A stretch of DNA of 64,000 nucleotides from Xestospongia muta. Taxonomy: Eukaryota > Porifera > Demospongiae > Haplosclerida > Petrosiidae. Within the stretch, counting starts at the first letter, position 1. The number at the start of each line of letters is the position of its first letter. The notes below the pieces were generated by a model. That model ran no database searches and was not told where the DNA came from. It worked only from the letters and a program-made list of their open reading frames with translations. The position numbers and the translations under genes are program-made. This document shows, piece by piece, positions 52,501 through 63,880 of this stretch. Location of the stretch: contig OY848918.1 in the NCBI GenBank assembly GCA_963693285.1, positions 21,897,484 through 21,961,483 on the forward strand, read 5' to 3'.

Positions 52501-55284
52501 TTCTTAATTAATTTGTGTTAACAATTGAACATATTATATTATAAATCTTTTTTTTTTATTTTTAGATGTAGTTTCTCTACAAAGCACAGTTGCTACTTTT
52601 ACTAATGATCATATAACTAAAGTTGCTCATGAACTACAGACTGTTACTAAAGAGAGGGATGAAGCTATTACAAAATGTCAAAAATATAAACAACAACTCT
52701 TAAAGACTACAGGTTGCAAATTTAACAATTTACATTTTTATTTACAACCATATCACATTAGATGTTTTCAGTTATCTTCCCAAACTGGAAGTTGTTCTAC
52801 AACCAGTACAAGAGAATTGGGAACAATTGGGTCATCAACTTAATATACATCAGTCTATACTGACTGATATCAAAAGTAGAGGAGATTCTAATGAACAAAT
52901 GAGGTATTTATTAGAGGAATGGTCTATTAAAGGAGGTACATTGATACAACTTAAAGATGCTTTACTTAAGCTTCATCTCGACAAGACAGACGTCATTCCT
53001 GGTATGTTTTAAATATGGTGCAAGTCACGTATGATATTACCACAATTATGAAAGTAATTAATATTTTAGGTTTACTTGCTCTACAAGACAAATCATACGA
53101 TAAATGCATCCAATGTGATTATTGGAATAACCCAAATATGTCAGGTAACCTTCAATTTATTTGTTATACTTTAGCAAATATTTCTAACATTACAGACTCA
53201 TTTGAAGGAATGGTGACAGTAGGAAAAAAGCTTTGCCTCTACAGTGCTCATACTGATCATGAGTTAATATTAGAAGAATGTGGACTAAGACTTTTTATCC
53301 CTGCACATGTAATCATGCCAATAGAGTCTGTATACGAAGTAGCTGCTCGAGGCTTGTGGGGTGCAGGAAAGTTTGAGTTTCCTGAAGGTAGCACACTCAT
53401 CAGTGGTGTGTGCTATGTATCAATATCCAATTCCTCTAAACTCAACAAAGCAGTTACTGTTAAGCTAATGCATTGTGCTCATATAACTGATGAGAGACAG
53501 ACACATTATCTGAGTTTTGTTAGAGCCATTTCTGGTCCACCCTTCAAATTTGAATACTTAGAAGGAGGATCATTTTCCTCTGAGTCTCAATGTGGCACTA
53601 TATCTCTCAAGCAGTTCTCATTACTAGGTATAGTGGTTTGTGCTGCAGCTATTGGTGTGGCAACAGCTATTGGTGGTCCTCTAGTTGGTGGCGCTCTAGT
53701 TGGTGGTGCTCTAGTTGGTGGTGCTCTAGTTGGTGGTGCAGTCACTGATACTGGTGATGCTGTTGCTGTTACTGGTGGTGTTGTCACGGCTACAGGTGAT
53801 GCTGATGGTAGAGTCAGAGCTTCAGAACATGATACTACATCAAGTCAGTATTCACTGTCCATATCTTAATTTAAAATTAAATTTTCAGCCCAAGTCTCAC
53901 CACCTGACATTTACTATGAAAAGTATGTTTTCTACAAAAACATTGGGCAGTCTGGTTGTAAATGTATATTAAGCCTTGTTGTTATTCAAGATACCAGATT
54001 CTCAGAGGTATAACACTACAATTCTTAAAATGCTATATATTATAATTATCATACTTAAAGGAGGTGCACAAGATATTAGAAAACTTTGGAAAAAGGGATT
54101 CTCAGCGTAGATTTCGCTTTATAAGCAAATCACTAAAGTTATCAGGATTTCCTGAAGACACAATTCCAGGTTGGGAAGTGACAGCTCAACTCCCTCCACC
54201 AGTTGTGAGTCATATTTATTCAAATCACAAACCAACTAACTTTTCATTTGTACTGATAATTGCTTAACATTTTGATTGTTTCTTTACTGTTAATATAGAT
54301 TGATAAAACACATGCTGATGACTTTAGTGCATCAAAAAGCAACAACCCTCCTTACATTCCTGTGCTAATAGAAGCTAAACATTCCACAGAAGATGATCTT
54401 AAATGTACTCTAAACATTGAGGGCATCAACGTCACTGGTTCTGATGATCAAGAAACATTAGATAACAATGAACCTAAAATTGTGATTAATCTATCACCAG
54501 ATGACTTAAAGCAATGTGAGTATCATATCATATTAAAAAGCATTGCAATTATAATGACTGAAATGTATAGGTGGCTACTTCATGTGCATCATTGACGTAT
54601 TCATAAACTTACTTTTTTGTTTTGCAGGTTCTTCTAGTACTGATGAAGTTACTAAAGGTGACACAATGTCAACATCAGGTCAGTTAATGATGAAACATAT
54701 TACTGGAATGTAATGACAAACCAATGTATGAAACTATATGATAATACTTTTACGTAATTATCATTGTCCACTATTAAAGATATATACATTCTTATGATTA
54801 TGAAATAGCCTTTGTGCACATCAATTTTTCAAAATATCTATGTTCTTTAGTTATCACAGTTTCTAGCACCTACATGAATTCAGTCTACATTTAATGTGAA
54901 CTTTAAATTATTGTAATTTGCAAGTCTTGGGAAACAATAACTGTAAACAATGTGTTTAAGTCACTTGACATAAATATTCTTTTTCTATCTATATTTTTAG
55001 AAATACCTCAAACACATGATTTACTTAGACAAATAGCAAGTATTAATAACAAGTGGTGGGAAATTGGAATAGAGCTTCAACTATCCCACGATTTTTTGCA
55101 AGGCTTACAACAAAAACCATACACTACCATGATTAAACTCCATCATGTAATTAGTGAATGGATGAAGAATGCACAGTCAGTTACCTGGGAAACAGTGATT
55201 AATGCAATTGAGGGACCTATTGTAAATGATAAAAATAAAGCTGATGAAATTCGTAAATACCTTGCTAACCAAAGACACACATAA
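46577..55284 (+). CDS. Roc-COR-like protein with DEATH repeats, ZU5, UPA-like region and terminal DEATH (paralog 2)
   Basis: Twenty-four exons, 1979 aa: 46577-46624, 46673-46741, 47632-47716, 47781-49567, 49619-49652, 49940-50254, 50298-50453, 50508-50582, 50633-50866, 50955-51131, 51182-51415, 51499-51666, 51717-51953, 52035-52196, 52245-52478, 52566-52712, 52762-53001, 53070-53144, 53196-53843, 53889-54007, 54061-54204, 54299-54515, 54628-54678, 55001-55284. Seen: Walker A GLPMSGKS at 97-104; degenerate G3 VWELTINS and G4 IFAKHTNL; COR-like part (IPLSHMFLRGAL, VIIKPEEFL); DEATH-like 675-779; five coiled coil plus DEATH modules 780-1467 (WEQLGHQLNI, MKYLLEEW); ZU5 about 1495-1610 (CGLRLFIPAHVIM); a Gly/Ala-rich hydrophobic stretch about 1636-1675; UPA-like 1709-1800; terminal DEATH 1886-1979. 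ZU5-UPA-DEATH also ends PIDD and UNC5. Probably a death/immunity scaffold. Confidence 0.8.
50298..53001 (+). repeat. Exon-pair tandem duplication encoding five DEATH modules
   Basis: Exons 9, 11, 13, 15 and 17 (234, 234, 237, 234, 240 bp) each encode one DEATH-like domain; exons 7-8, 10, 12, 14 and 16 encode the coiled-coil linkers. Starts are spaced 549, 535, 528 and 517 bp. The introns are also duplicated (the tttat..atcacattag acceptor recurs). Every exon is symmetrical in phase 1-1, so modules can be gained or lost without frameshift. Confidence 0.9.
53681..53740 (+). repeat. In-frame 15-bp minisatellite in ZU5 exon of paralog 2
   Basis: Four units of ctagttggtggtgct encode LVGGA repeats. 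With the preceding VVCAAAIGVATAIGG this makes a long hydrophobic small-residue stretch, a possible membrane or glycine-zipper segment. Confidence 0.9.
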
Positions 55285-57526
55285 AATTAATGTCAATTAC
55301 AATTTTTTTAGCAATTCTTCCTTTTATGTATAGTTATATAAATTTTCTTCTATTACAATACACATATTATTGCTATGATTATGATTGTATCTACCACTTT
55401 TACTTAATATTCATTTGCAAATAAATTATAGATATAAAGCACGTATTTATTTTGCTTTCACCAATATGTTAACACATGTGAATGGTTTGACTTTTTGTAA
55501 AAGTTTATTGAATTAATACAAAAACAAGAAAAAAAGGCAAATTCAGTGCTCTGTATATAATTTAAGAACTTCAATAAATGCCACCTAATAATTAATACTG
55601 CCAATCCAGTTTTGATGCTAGTCGCAGAATACATACTATCAATGAAGTGCTGTTGATTATATAGGTGTCTTTAGGCAATAGCTTCTCATCTTGGTAATCA
55701 TCCAAAATCTTAGTAAATATACCATAGTTCCTCATTAAGGAGTTAATGGTAAATATATGCAGGTCAATCATAATTTATATAACAATGATTTTTGGTGCCT
55801 AAGTTGTGTCAAAAGTAAATCTACAGTCTAAAACTATTACTACCAATAAAATACGAAAAGGTCATCTACAGCTCTCTTTGTAACAGATGTGGCTTGTGGT
55901 GGGCAAGTACAGCATATATCATTGTCATAGTGTAAACCCCATCCACACTTACATGCAAAGCGTTGAATGACATCTGGGGCCAAGACTATGGAAACATAGT
56001 CATCTTGGCAGAATTTGTTAATTTTTGGAGTGACATATTTAGTAATTGGAACTACTACAATATTTAAGTGCCATTAAGTACCACCTGATCAAACACATGC
56101 ATAAAAAGCCTGCATGAGAGTACCTCAAGGTTAGTAAAATCACCAAAATTTTATAATGGAAGGTATTAATGTAAATATCTTGTTTTATTTGTTTCTTGTT
56201 ACATACTGGTATCTTAGTCACTATCCCAAAGACAGTACTTATATTGCCACTTGTTGTAAACGTTACATAGCATTAGTATAGACATCATATATAAGTGGGA
56301 AGTTCTATTTGTAAAGGCTAAGGTTATAATTGTAAAATTCAGTCTAATATCATTTTCATGGTACTATTGTTGCTGTGAGTTTTAAGATTGGCGAGATGAC
56401 AGAAGCTATGAAACTACCTGACAACATTTTCTTGAGTTTCAAAACTCAGAAGCTTTGATAAATCACATCCAATTCAAGTATTCACTGTAAACATTGTAAT
56501 ATTCTCTGATTATAAAGAGTTTTCTTCTTTTTAACATGAAATAGAGCTTGCTTAAAGCTGTTATATACATAACAAAGACAATGGTTACAAGACATGTTAA
56601 CAACAACAAATACAAACATACTTTCCAGGGGGAAAGTATGTTTGAGAGTAAAGGCTCATCAGTAAAAATAATTATATCACTGTAAAAATTATCCAGTTAC
56701 TAATTTATAGCATACATGGATGGATTAGTATGGAATCTAGAGTTAATGTGAATTATTCATTATATAATTGTTTGATATGGTGTACTATTTCAAAACAGCA
56801 AATTGTATAGATTGAGTAATTCACACGAATTTTGGATTCCATAATATTCCACCAATGTAAGCTACAAATTAGTAGTTCAAGAATATATTAACTTTAAATG
56901 ATATATGTGATTACTAGCAATAAACATGCAATCAAGCAAATTGAAACAGCAACTTTTGTATACTGAAAATCAGTGGAGAGGAATGTCAAGCTAAATAACA
57001 TCAGTGGTCATATGTAACAATGAGTCCCATGAATAGAGGAAGTAATTAAGATCCCAATTGGGCATGTGAGGCAACACAGCGTCAATTGATTTTGGAAGAC
57101 ATCAATATATGTCTGAATGAAAACAATTAACTTAACATGAATAAATCTTAATTATTGTAAACTGTTAGTCTATGAATAGTTGTAAAAACTGGGATAAGGT
57201 AATATGGAAAATTAGAAATATTAAACCCAGTAATACTTAGTACATTATAATTAACAAGTTTCAATTAAAATATTGTTGACAGGTATTATACTAATATTAA
57301 TAATTATGACTAAACATATGACCAATCTTCTTACCTTATTTCATCAAGCTTTATTGTGTTTTTTTAATTTCTTTTAAATAAATTGTGAGTTTCCTCACGA
57401 ACTTGGACTGCATATGATCACGTGAGCTGTGAACAGCATAACGTAGCGTCCGTCTATTCAGTCGTGATATATTCACTAGTGTCCTTCCTTTGTAGATTCT
57501 AACTGAAAAGACTTTCCAATATCATA
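55285..57526. other. Intergenic region between paralogs 2 and 3
   Basis: 2.2 kb, AT-rich. Apart from two minus-strand coding-like segments (55592-55750 and 55840-56067) I see no gene. The last 150 bp are less AT-rich (cacgtgagctgtgaac) and probably hold the promoter of paralog 3. Confidence 0.5.
55592..56067 (-). pseudogene. Possible minus-strand exon remnants of an unidentified gene
   Basis: Two open segments look coding by composition. The first (56067-55840) reads a cysteine-rich run, FACKCGWGLHYDNDICCTCP, ending at a stop. The second (55750-55592) reads LDDYQDEKLLPKDTYIINST, also ending at a stop. I could not find splice sites that join them, nor a start. They may be decayed exons of an unrelated gene or transposon. 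Confidence 0.3.
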
Positions 57527-60500
57527 ATGGCCACAAATACCTCCTCCAACATTGATGTTCCGGCAATGAGAAAGATCATTAACGATAGCATTAACTCTAA
57601 ACACACTAAACTTCATGATACATTGCAAGACTCAATAGAAATCTTCGCTAGATACCTCCTTGAAACTAGTATTATAGACGACGTAGCTACTAAAAGTCAA
57701 GACTTTGAACTTATTATGAGCCAGTTTGTCTCAAGAATGAGCTTTATACACAGTACATCAGAGCTACAAGAACATTGTCGACTGTTCATCAGTGTTCTTG
57801 ACAAGTTAGGTGGAGCAGCAAAGACAATTGCCAGTGAATTAACTAGTGAATGGAATCTACCAATGTCACAACATAGTATCATTACTGATTATTCTTCTAA
57901 AACTGATCAAGATTCTGTGGAGAGTGGAAGTGTCCAAGAAGACAGTATGTTAAAATCAATCATGTGATGTTATGATAACTTTTTATTTTCTATAAAATGA
58001 CAGATGTTTCTATACACAATGAAGATCTCCACACTGTATGTTAGATAGTAGATATATATATATAGGAGGATGAATAATGTATCATGTAGCTGGTTTCTGT
58101 GTGATGTTTTGTAATTAAGAATTAAAAGTAAATTTAATTATAATGTTGGCATCCTTTATTGACATCACCTGGTGTTTGTAAGTTGATGTGTTAAATATGA
58201 TAGGATATTCTCCCTCATAACTTAGAGTACTCATATAATGTAAGATTCAAAATGTACATAGTTCTGTGTATTAAGTCTCAATGAATACATCACTATGATT
58301 GCTAAGTAACGATATGAACATTATTGAGTGTACTAGTACATTATAAGGCCATATAAATTCTGAATTTATATGTCTTTCGTCTCCCAACAGACATCACTGG
58401 CAAACTTAACACAAACAAACACATCTATGGTTGTGCATAACAAAGAGAATGTAAGTCATATATTATTGTACATACATTATTATATTATTGTCATTTACCT
58501 ATAGACTAAAGTAATAAATTCAACATCACACACTGATGTAAAACCACTACAAGGGACAGAGCAAGAAGTGAGAGTTCCAGATATAATGATATTTAAATAT
58601 AAAAATGCAGATTTACATTTAATATAAGTTTAGGCACAAACATCCATCATCCACCTTACTTGACAACTACTATAATTATACTACCAATACATACGTTTCT
58701 CATACTGTCACTACCTTCCTTTATACAGGCTAGTATAGACTCTATAGACTTATTTTTAAAAATACTTAGGCTTGGAAGCAAATACTACTTACTAATAGCC
58801 ACTATAATGTGTAGAGTGAAATGGACATTATATTCACTCATTTTATCTTAATGTTATAGGCCAGACCAATGAGACCATCAAGTACAGAAATTGAAAGCGA
58901 TATTAAAAAGGAAGAGGTAGGCAATGTAATGTAAACAAACATACACATTCATTGGATGTCTTTATGAACTTTTAAAATTCAAATTTAAAGTTGAGTAAAT
59001 TATGTGTGATAGGAATGTTGTGGTTAATGTAATGCAATGTTTACTATTCTGTTACAGGATGACAACATGGAATACCAGATGGGTTCAGTAGAGCAGGCTA
59101 CACATACACAGACACATATACACATAGTAACAGGATATGAAGATCATGGATCACTGACAAAATCACAAACATATACTGACACAATACAACCAGATGATCC
59201 AAGTAAGTTTAGTTATTTATTAACTTGCAATATTATTTACAAAGAGCAATACTATTGATATCACATTATACTATTGTTTTATTGACAGATGTAAAGAAGG
59301 TTACAGTGACACCAACATGGCTCTCAAAGAAAATTTTCAAGGAAAGCTATACCGTTTCAGTGTTACCTGCTCTACTAATGTCTGGTGGTCTGCCAGATAG
59401 TGGTAAAAGCGAGGCTATTCGAACACTTTTCTGCTTGCCATCAAAGTTGGTACCTGAGTTCTCTCATTATGAAACCGTTGCAACAGGACTTTCCTTAAAT
59501 AAAAGTATTCAGGCTCGTTGGATTGATGACCCTTACCTCTATTCCTACGGCTACTATTCAGGGTTTATAAAGAATTTAGCCATGAGATCCAAATGGGCTG
59601 CTGGATTTAATGATGATTCAGCTAGTATATTCAAGGATTCAATATTGCAGTCTCATTTACATAATATAATGCAATGCCTTCAATGCACTATGCAACCGAC
59701 AGATGAAAGGAAAAAGCATATGGCTCTGAAAAAAATGAAAGGCATAGCAAAAGGTGTAGGCCTCATCAAAGTGTGGGACTTAACCTTCAACAGCATAACG
59801 CTTCAGCTTCTTTACAGATTTAGTGGCCACTTATACAATAGTTACATGTGGCTCTTTACCGATATTGAGCGGGACAGACAACAGCTACATAAGCCACCTT
59901 CACCAAAAAATGGAAGTACCAACATGCGTAGATCAAGACTGGAGTATCTTGTGGCCACAAGTAAACTGACAAGTCATTTAGAAACACAAAGGAAAAACAC
60001 GTGCAACATATTTGCAAAATATAGTGGTCAGGAGAAAGATCAAGAGAGTCAACAAAGCAGCACACAGAATGGTAAAATAGAACAGCCCAAAAGTCAAGAT
60101 GATCAACAAAGTCAAAGAGAAAAACTTAAGGATGAAGTTAAAAAGTTGAAAAAAGAATGTCTAAATGCAGCACCTCAATTAGGTGTAAAAGATCTGATTA
60201 TTGAGGAGGTCATACCAATTAATTTCGCCGAGGAATCCACACCAATTAATTTGGCCAAAGAACATCAACATCATCGATTGCTGAAGCATCTCAAACAACA
60301 AATTACAAGAGCTCATGATGAGATCCCACTGTCACATATCTTTCTTAGAGGAGCATTAGATTTGCAGAAGTCAATATTTATAAGACGTGATGAGCTAAAA
60401 GAAAAGGCTAAAGAGTGCAACATCGGCAGTAAAGGCTTCAATGACTTCTGTCGTTTTTTTACTTCATTTGGCAGTATACTTGATGTCAGTCTTGTAAATT

Positions 60501-61853
60501 CAGAATGTGACATTGTCATTATTAAACCAAATGTGTTCTTATCAACACTTGATAGAGCATTTAATCCACAAAAGATAAAGGAGAAAGAAAAGCTAAGAGT
60601 AGATGGCATTATCACAGAGGAATTAGCTTTTACTGTTCTCTTTCCCAAAGAAGGAGACATGTTTCTAGAAGTTCTAGAAGCTACAGGTCTAGTCACAGAT
60701 GTCACAGGTCGTTGTTCAAGTGAATACACTCGCTGTGGTCGTAGCTTTTATATGCCTTCTGTTAGGAAAAATGAAGAAGTACTACGTTACAATCCTAAAG
60801 CAATTCAATTAGTCAGAAGTGTTCGATACCCTTCTGTAAATATGGAAGTCGCTATAACCAAATACATTCTTGCTAAAATACCGAATGCTTTTCTAATGCC
60901 TTCTGAAATGGACAATGTCACAGTCATACACTTGGTACATGACAATACTGAGGTTAATATAAAAATTATCTATCAAGGTGGAGTGATTGAGTTTGTAATC
61001 GAGACGCCAAAAATTGCCATATTCTCATGGTCTTTGGAAAAGATCATTGATGGATGCCAGGAAATAGCTGAAATGAACTCTGCCAGATTTGGAGAACCAA
61101 AATATCACTTTGGTGCTCTTTGTGCACTAGACGAGCAACCATTGGCCTTCAACTTTGGCCGGAAGCGTCATGTCTTTCCAGATGATCAATTCTGCGATTT
61201 ATGCATTGAAAACCAACACCACAATAAATATACAAAGGCATGGAATGAAGCGCTTAAAAATGTAAGTTTTCAAACTATTTATTAGGAAAATATATGTCAT
61301 TATCTCATACAAATTAGAAACCTATCCCAAATGAATTCAAGCTCGATGGAGGTCAGATAATTACCAAAAATACACTTTCTAATATACATTATTTTAAAAC
61401 AGATCTAACACCTGAAGATGTGCAGATATTAGCTTCGCAAATATCAATCTATCCTATAACTGTTGTTAGAGCATTTAAGAGTGAACTAGATGACCCTATT
61501 AATCCTCTGCCACTACCAGAAGACAAAGCAAAGTGGTGGTGTGTGTTGATGACAATAATCACAAGATGGATGACAGAGCGCACACACAGAGAATCAACTA
61601 AAACTATTATGGCTAAAAAACTTATCAAGTTACATGCCGAGTTTAAGCATAGACACGAGGTCAGGTTTAAAGAGCTAGCAAGAAGACTTGATTTTCAAGG
61701 TAAAAAAGTCAATGCCACTTTTAAAACTTATCTATACCTTATATCTCTCATTAAACAGTATGGACAGACACACAATTGAAAGATTTGATTAAAGAGAGGA
61801 AAGTTAAAGATAAAGCAAGATCATGTTCACCCTCCCCTTTTAAAGAACACTAA
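57527..61853 (+). CDS. Roc-COR-like protein with unique N-terminus and one DEATH-like domain (paralog 3)
   Basis: Ten exons: 57527-57944, 58004-58035, 58391-58450, 58505-58567, 58860-58916, 59058-59202, 59289-61261, 61318-61351, 61403-61699, 61759-61853; 1057 aa, all phases consistent. Seen: an all-helical N-terminal domain about 1-140 (LQEHCRLFISVLDKLGG), possibly a death-fold or CARD-like module; a Ser/Thr-rich linker 140-258; Walker A GLPDSGKS at 292-299; degenerate G3 VWDLTFNS and G4 IFAKYSGQ; a charged Gln/Lys insert after G4 absent from the paralogs; COR-like part (IPLSHIFLRGAL, FCRFFTSFGSILDVSL, IVIIKPNVFL); beta-rich part (IIYQGGVIEF); DEATH-like domain about 928-1026; basic tail. It shares intron positions with paralogs 1 and 2 around the core, showing descent by duplication. 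Confidence 0.8.
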
Positions 61854-62255
61854 TTACAAGACATATAATATATAGTATTCTCTAAATATGTTAAATTTAT
61901 ATACTTGTGTATAGTATTTAACATCAATACCTTAATTGTTAGAGTTCTTATCTTGTATTCAAACAACTCATGATGTCAAATTGCTTGCAGGCTTAAGTAA
62001 GAAAGAGGGAGAGAGGAGTGGTCTCTTTTTAGGAATTTTCTTCTTGATTATTGTCTGTCCTAGTATCATTTCATCATTATCCAACTAATATTATTTAGAA
62101 AAACATTAGTTTTCAGACTGAGGTGGATATAAAGAACACATTAGATCTTCTGAAAGCATTCTACTCTTAATCATAGCCTCAATAAATAAATACATAAGCT
62201 TTTGAATCCTTTTCTATTTATTGTTTTTTTCACCACATCGTATGTAAATATATAG

Positions 62256-62257
<2 letters not shown>

Positions 62258-62290
<33 letters not shown>
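62258..62290. repeat. (TG)n microsatellite
   Basis: About 16 TG units. Confidence 0.95.
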
Positions 62291-62292
<2 letters not shown>

Positions 62293-62339
62293 TGTCCACT
62301 CGGTTTGTTTTATTCTATATATTATATGATGGAGACAAG

Positions 62340-63600
62340 TACATACATGACACATGACATATTGACATTATGTTTGAAGACCTCTTACCTATTATGTCTA
62401 ACTTGATTGTCCTGATTAAAGGAGCATCCTCTGCTTACATATAATATAACCACAATGTACTCAAAATATACACTAGTAATACACTTACCTTATGTCTAGC
62501 TGTGTTGGTTTTTATATTAATCATAAAGAATGTAAATGACATCTATCACCTGTTATTCGTTAAATCCTCAAAGGTAAAGAATATAAGAATTCCAAAGATA
62601 TTCCACTGGATATGTTTGGAGTTTTCTAGTTCACTGCTTTTTATAGCTCTAGAGCACCACATTTTACATATTTATAGCACATGTACAGGCTCAATCAATT
62701 AGTGCAAGTACCATGTTGATAGCATGTAAAACAGCAAAGTTATTCACATGTTTGAGTGGCGCATCTAAACTCAGACAGGATATAACAGTAATTCTGGAGC
62801 CTTCAGGAGTACTAGTATCATCATTAGCCACATTAACACATATGAATGGCTTGTTCCTGTAGCAACATCACTTTCTTTCAACTAAATATTTAGCCCAACA
62901 TTATTTTATCATTAATGAAATTAAATAATTATGTTGATAATTAAGAAGAATTGTTTTTTTTGAATATTAACTCAATAAGAATGAGAAAACATGTCCATTG
63001 TACATAGTCAAAGCTTCCTTTCTTTGTGGTTTAAATAATAGTATTCATGAAGTGATAAGTACTTCTAAGTATTCTTGTACATAAACATCATATATATTAA
63101 TGTGCTCAATTACAACAGATTGGTTTAGTCTGTTTACATAGTACATAATAGCAAGCTAGTGAAATTAAATAGTTCACATGTCTAGTGTCTAGTAGTATAT
63201 TTTTGATTTAAACTTGAAGGTAGTGTTCAAATTTAGTGCCTCTGATAATGTATCAATCAATACAGAAAAAGGTTATGATTTATCAAAAAATTATAGGCAT
63301 AAATGTACATTGTGGTATATACTGCTAGTGGTGTAAATAATGAATAATATGATATTAAATATAAAAAATCTTGAAAGGAAGATTGAAATAAGCTAAAGCA
63401 AGTGATATTATAAGTGACATTTTATACAAACGACACTCTGAATTAAATAGACACTCTATATTATATTCAAGATACTTGTTCTGGTCTCATACTCAGAACT
63501 GTGGATATAGTCAGGTAATGATTTGTGTGACGTTTATGTGTTACTTCATTTGATCTAAACACAATAACATGTGATTACTACATGATTATCATGTGATGTT
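62340..63600 (+). pseudogene. Diverged relic of the RasGRP 3' half (introns and exons 13-16 region)
   Basis: Collinear short matches to RasGRP: ctaacttgattg.cctgattaaagga (62400 against 30380); agcttcctttctttgtggtttaaa (63010 against 31524); a match to exon 15 (aataatatgatatt...gaaaggaagattgaaa, 63345-63390 against 31816-31868); and the post-stop sequence with repeated catgtgat motifs (63520-63600 against 32320-32410). Frames are destroyed. Confidence 0.65.
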
Positions 63601-63714
63601 TCTGTTATACTCTGAAATTTATATTTACTTTAGATTATGATAAAATTAAGTACTATCACTATGTAGATGTTAGTTAAAGTTTGAAAAGACATGTTTAATG
63701 TGTAAAATATTGTT

Positions 63715-63880
63715 TACATAAGATCACACACATATAAAGTAGATTTAGTGTGTCTTATGATTCAAGTAATAGTCACTGTTTTGTGTTTGCCATTTAATGA
63801 GACCATCCCTCAAAAGTCTATGAATATAATAATTACTTTCATAACTGTATAGGATAACAATGGGATACAAATACTTTCAA
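63715..63880 (-). repeat. Inverted copy of the 220-bp dispersed repeat
   Basis: Reverse complement of the module seen many times at 32.7-45.4 kb: tagatttagtgtgtcttatg, then ccatttaatgagaccatcc. It is diverged, and the only inverted copy noticed. Confidence 0.7.

Noticed and set aside
55285..57526. tRNA or structured RNA genes in the longer intergenic stretches
   Set aside because: No cloverleaf-compatible segments or A/B-box pairs were evident by eye.
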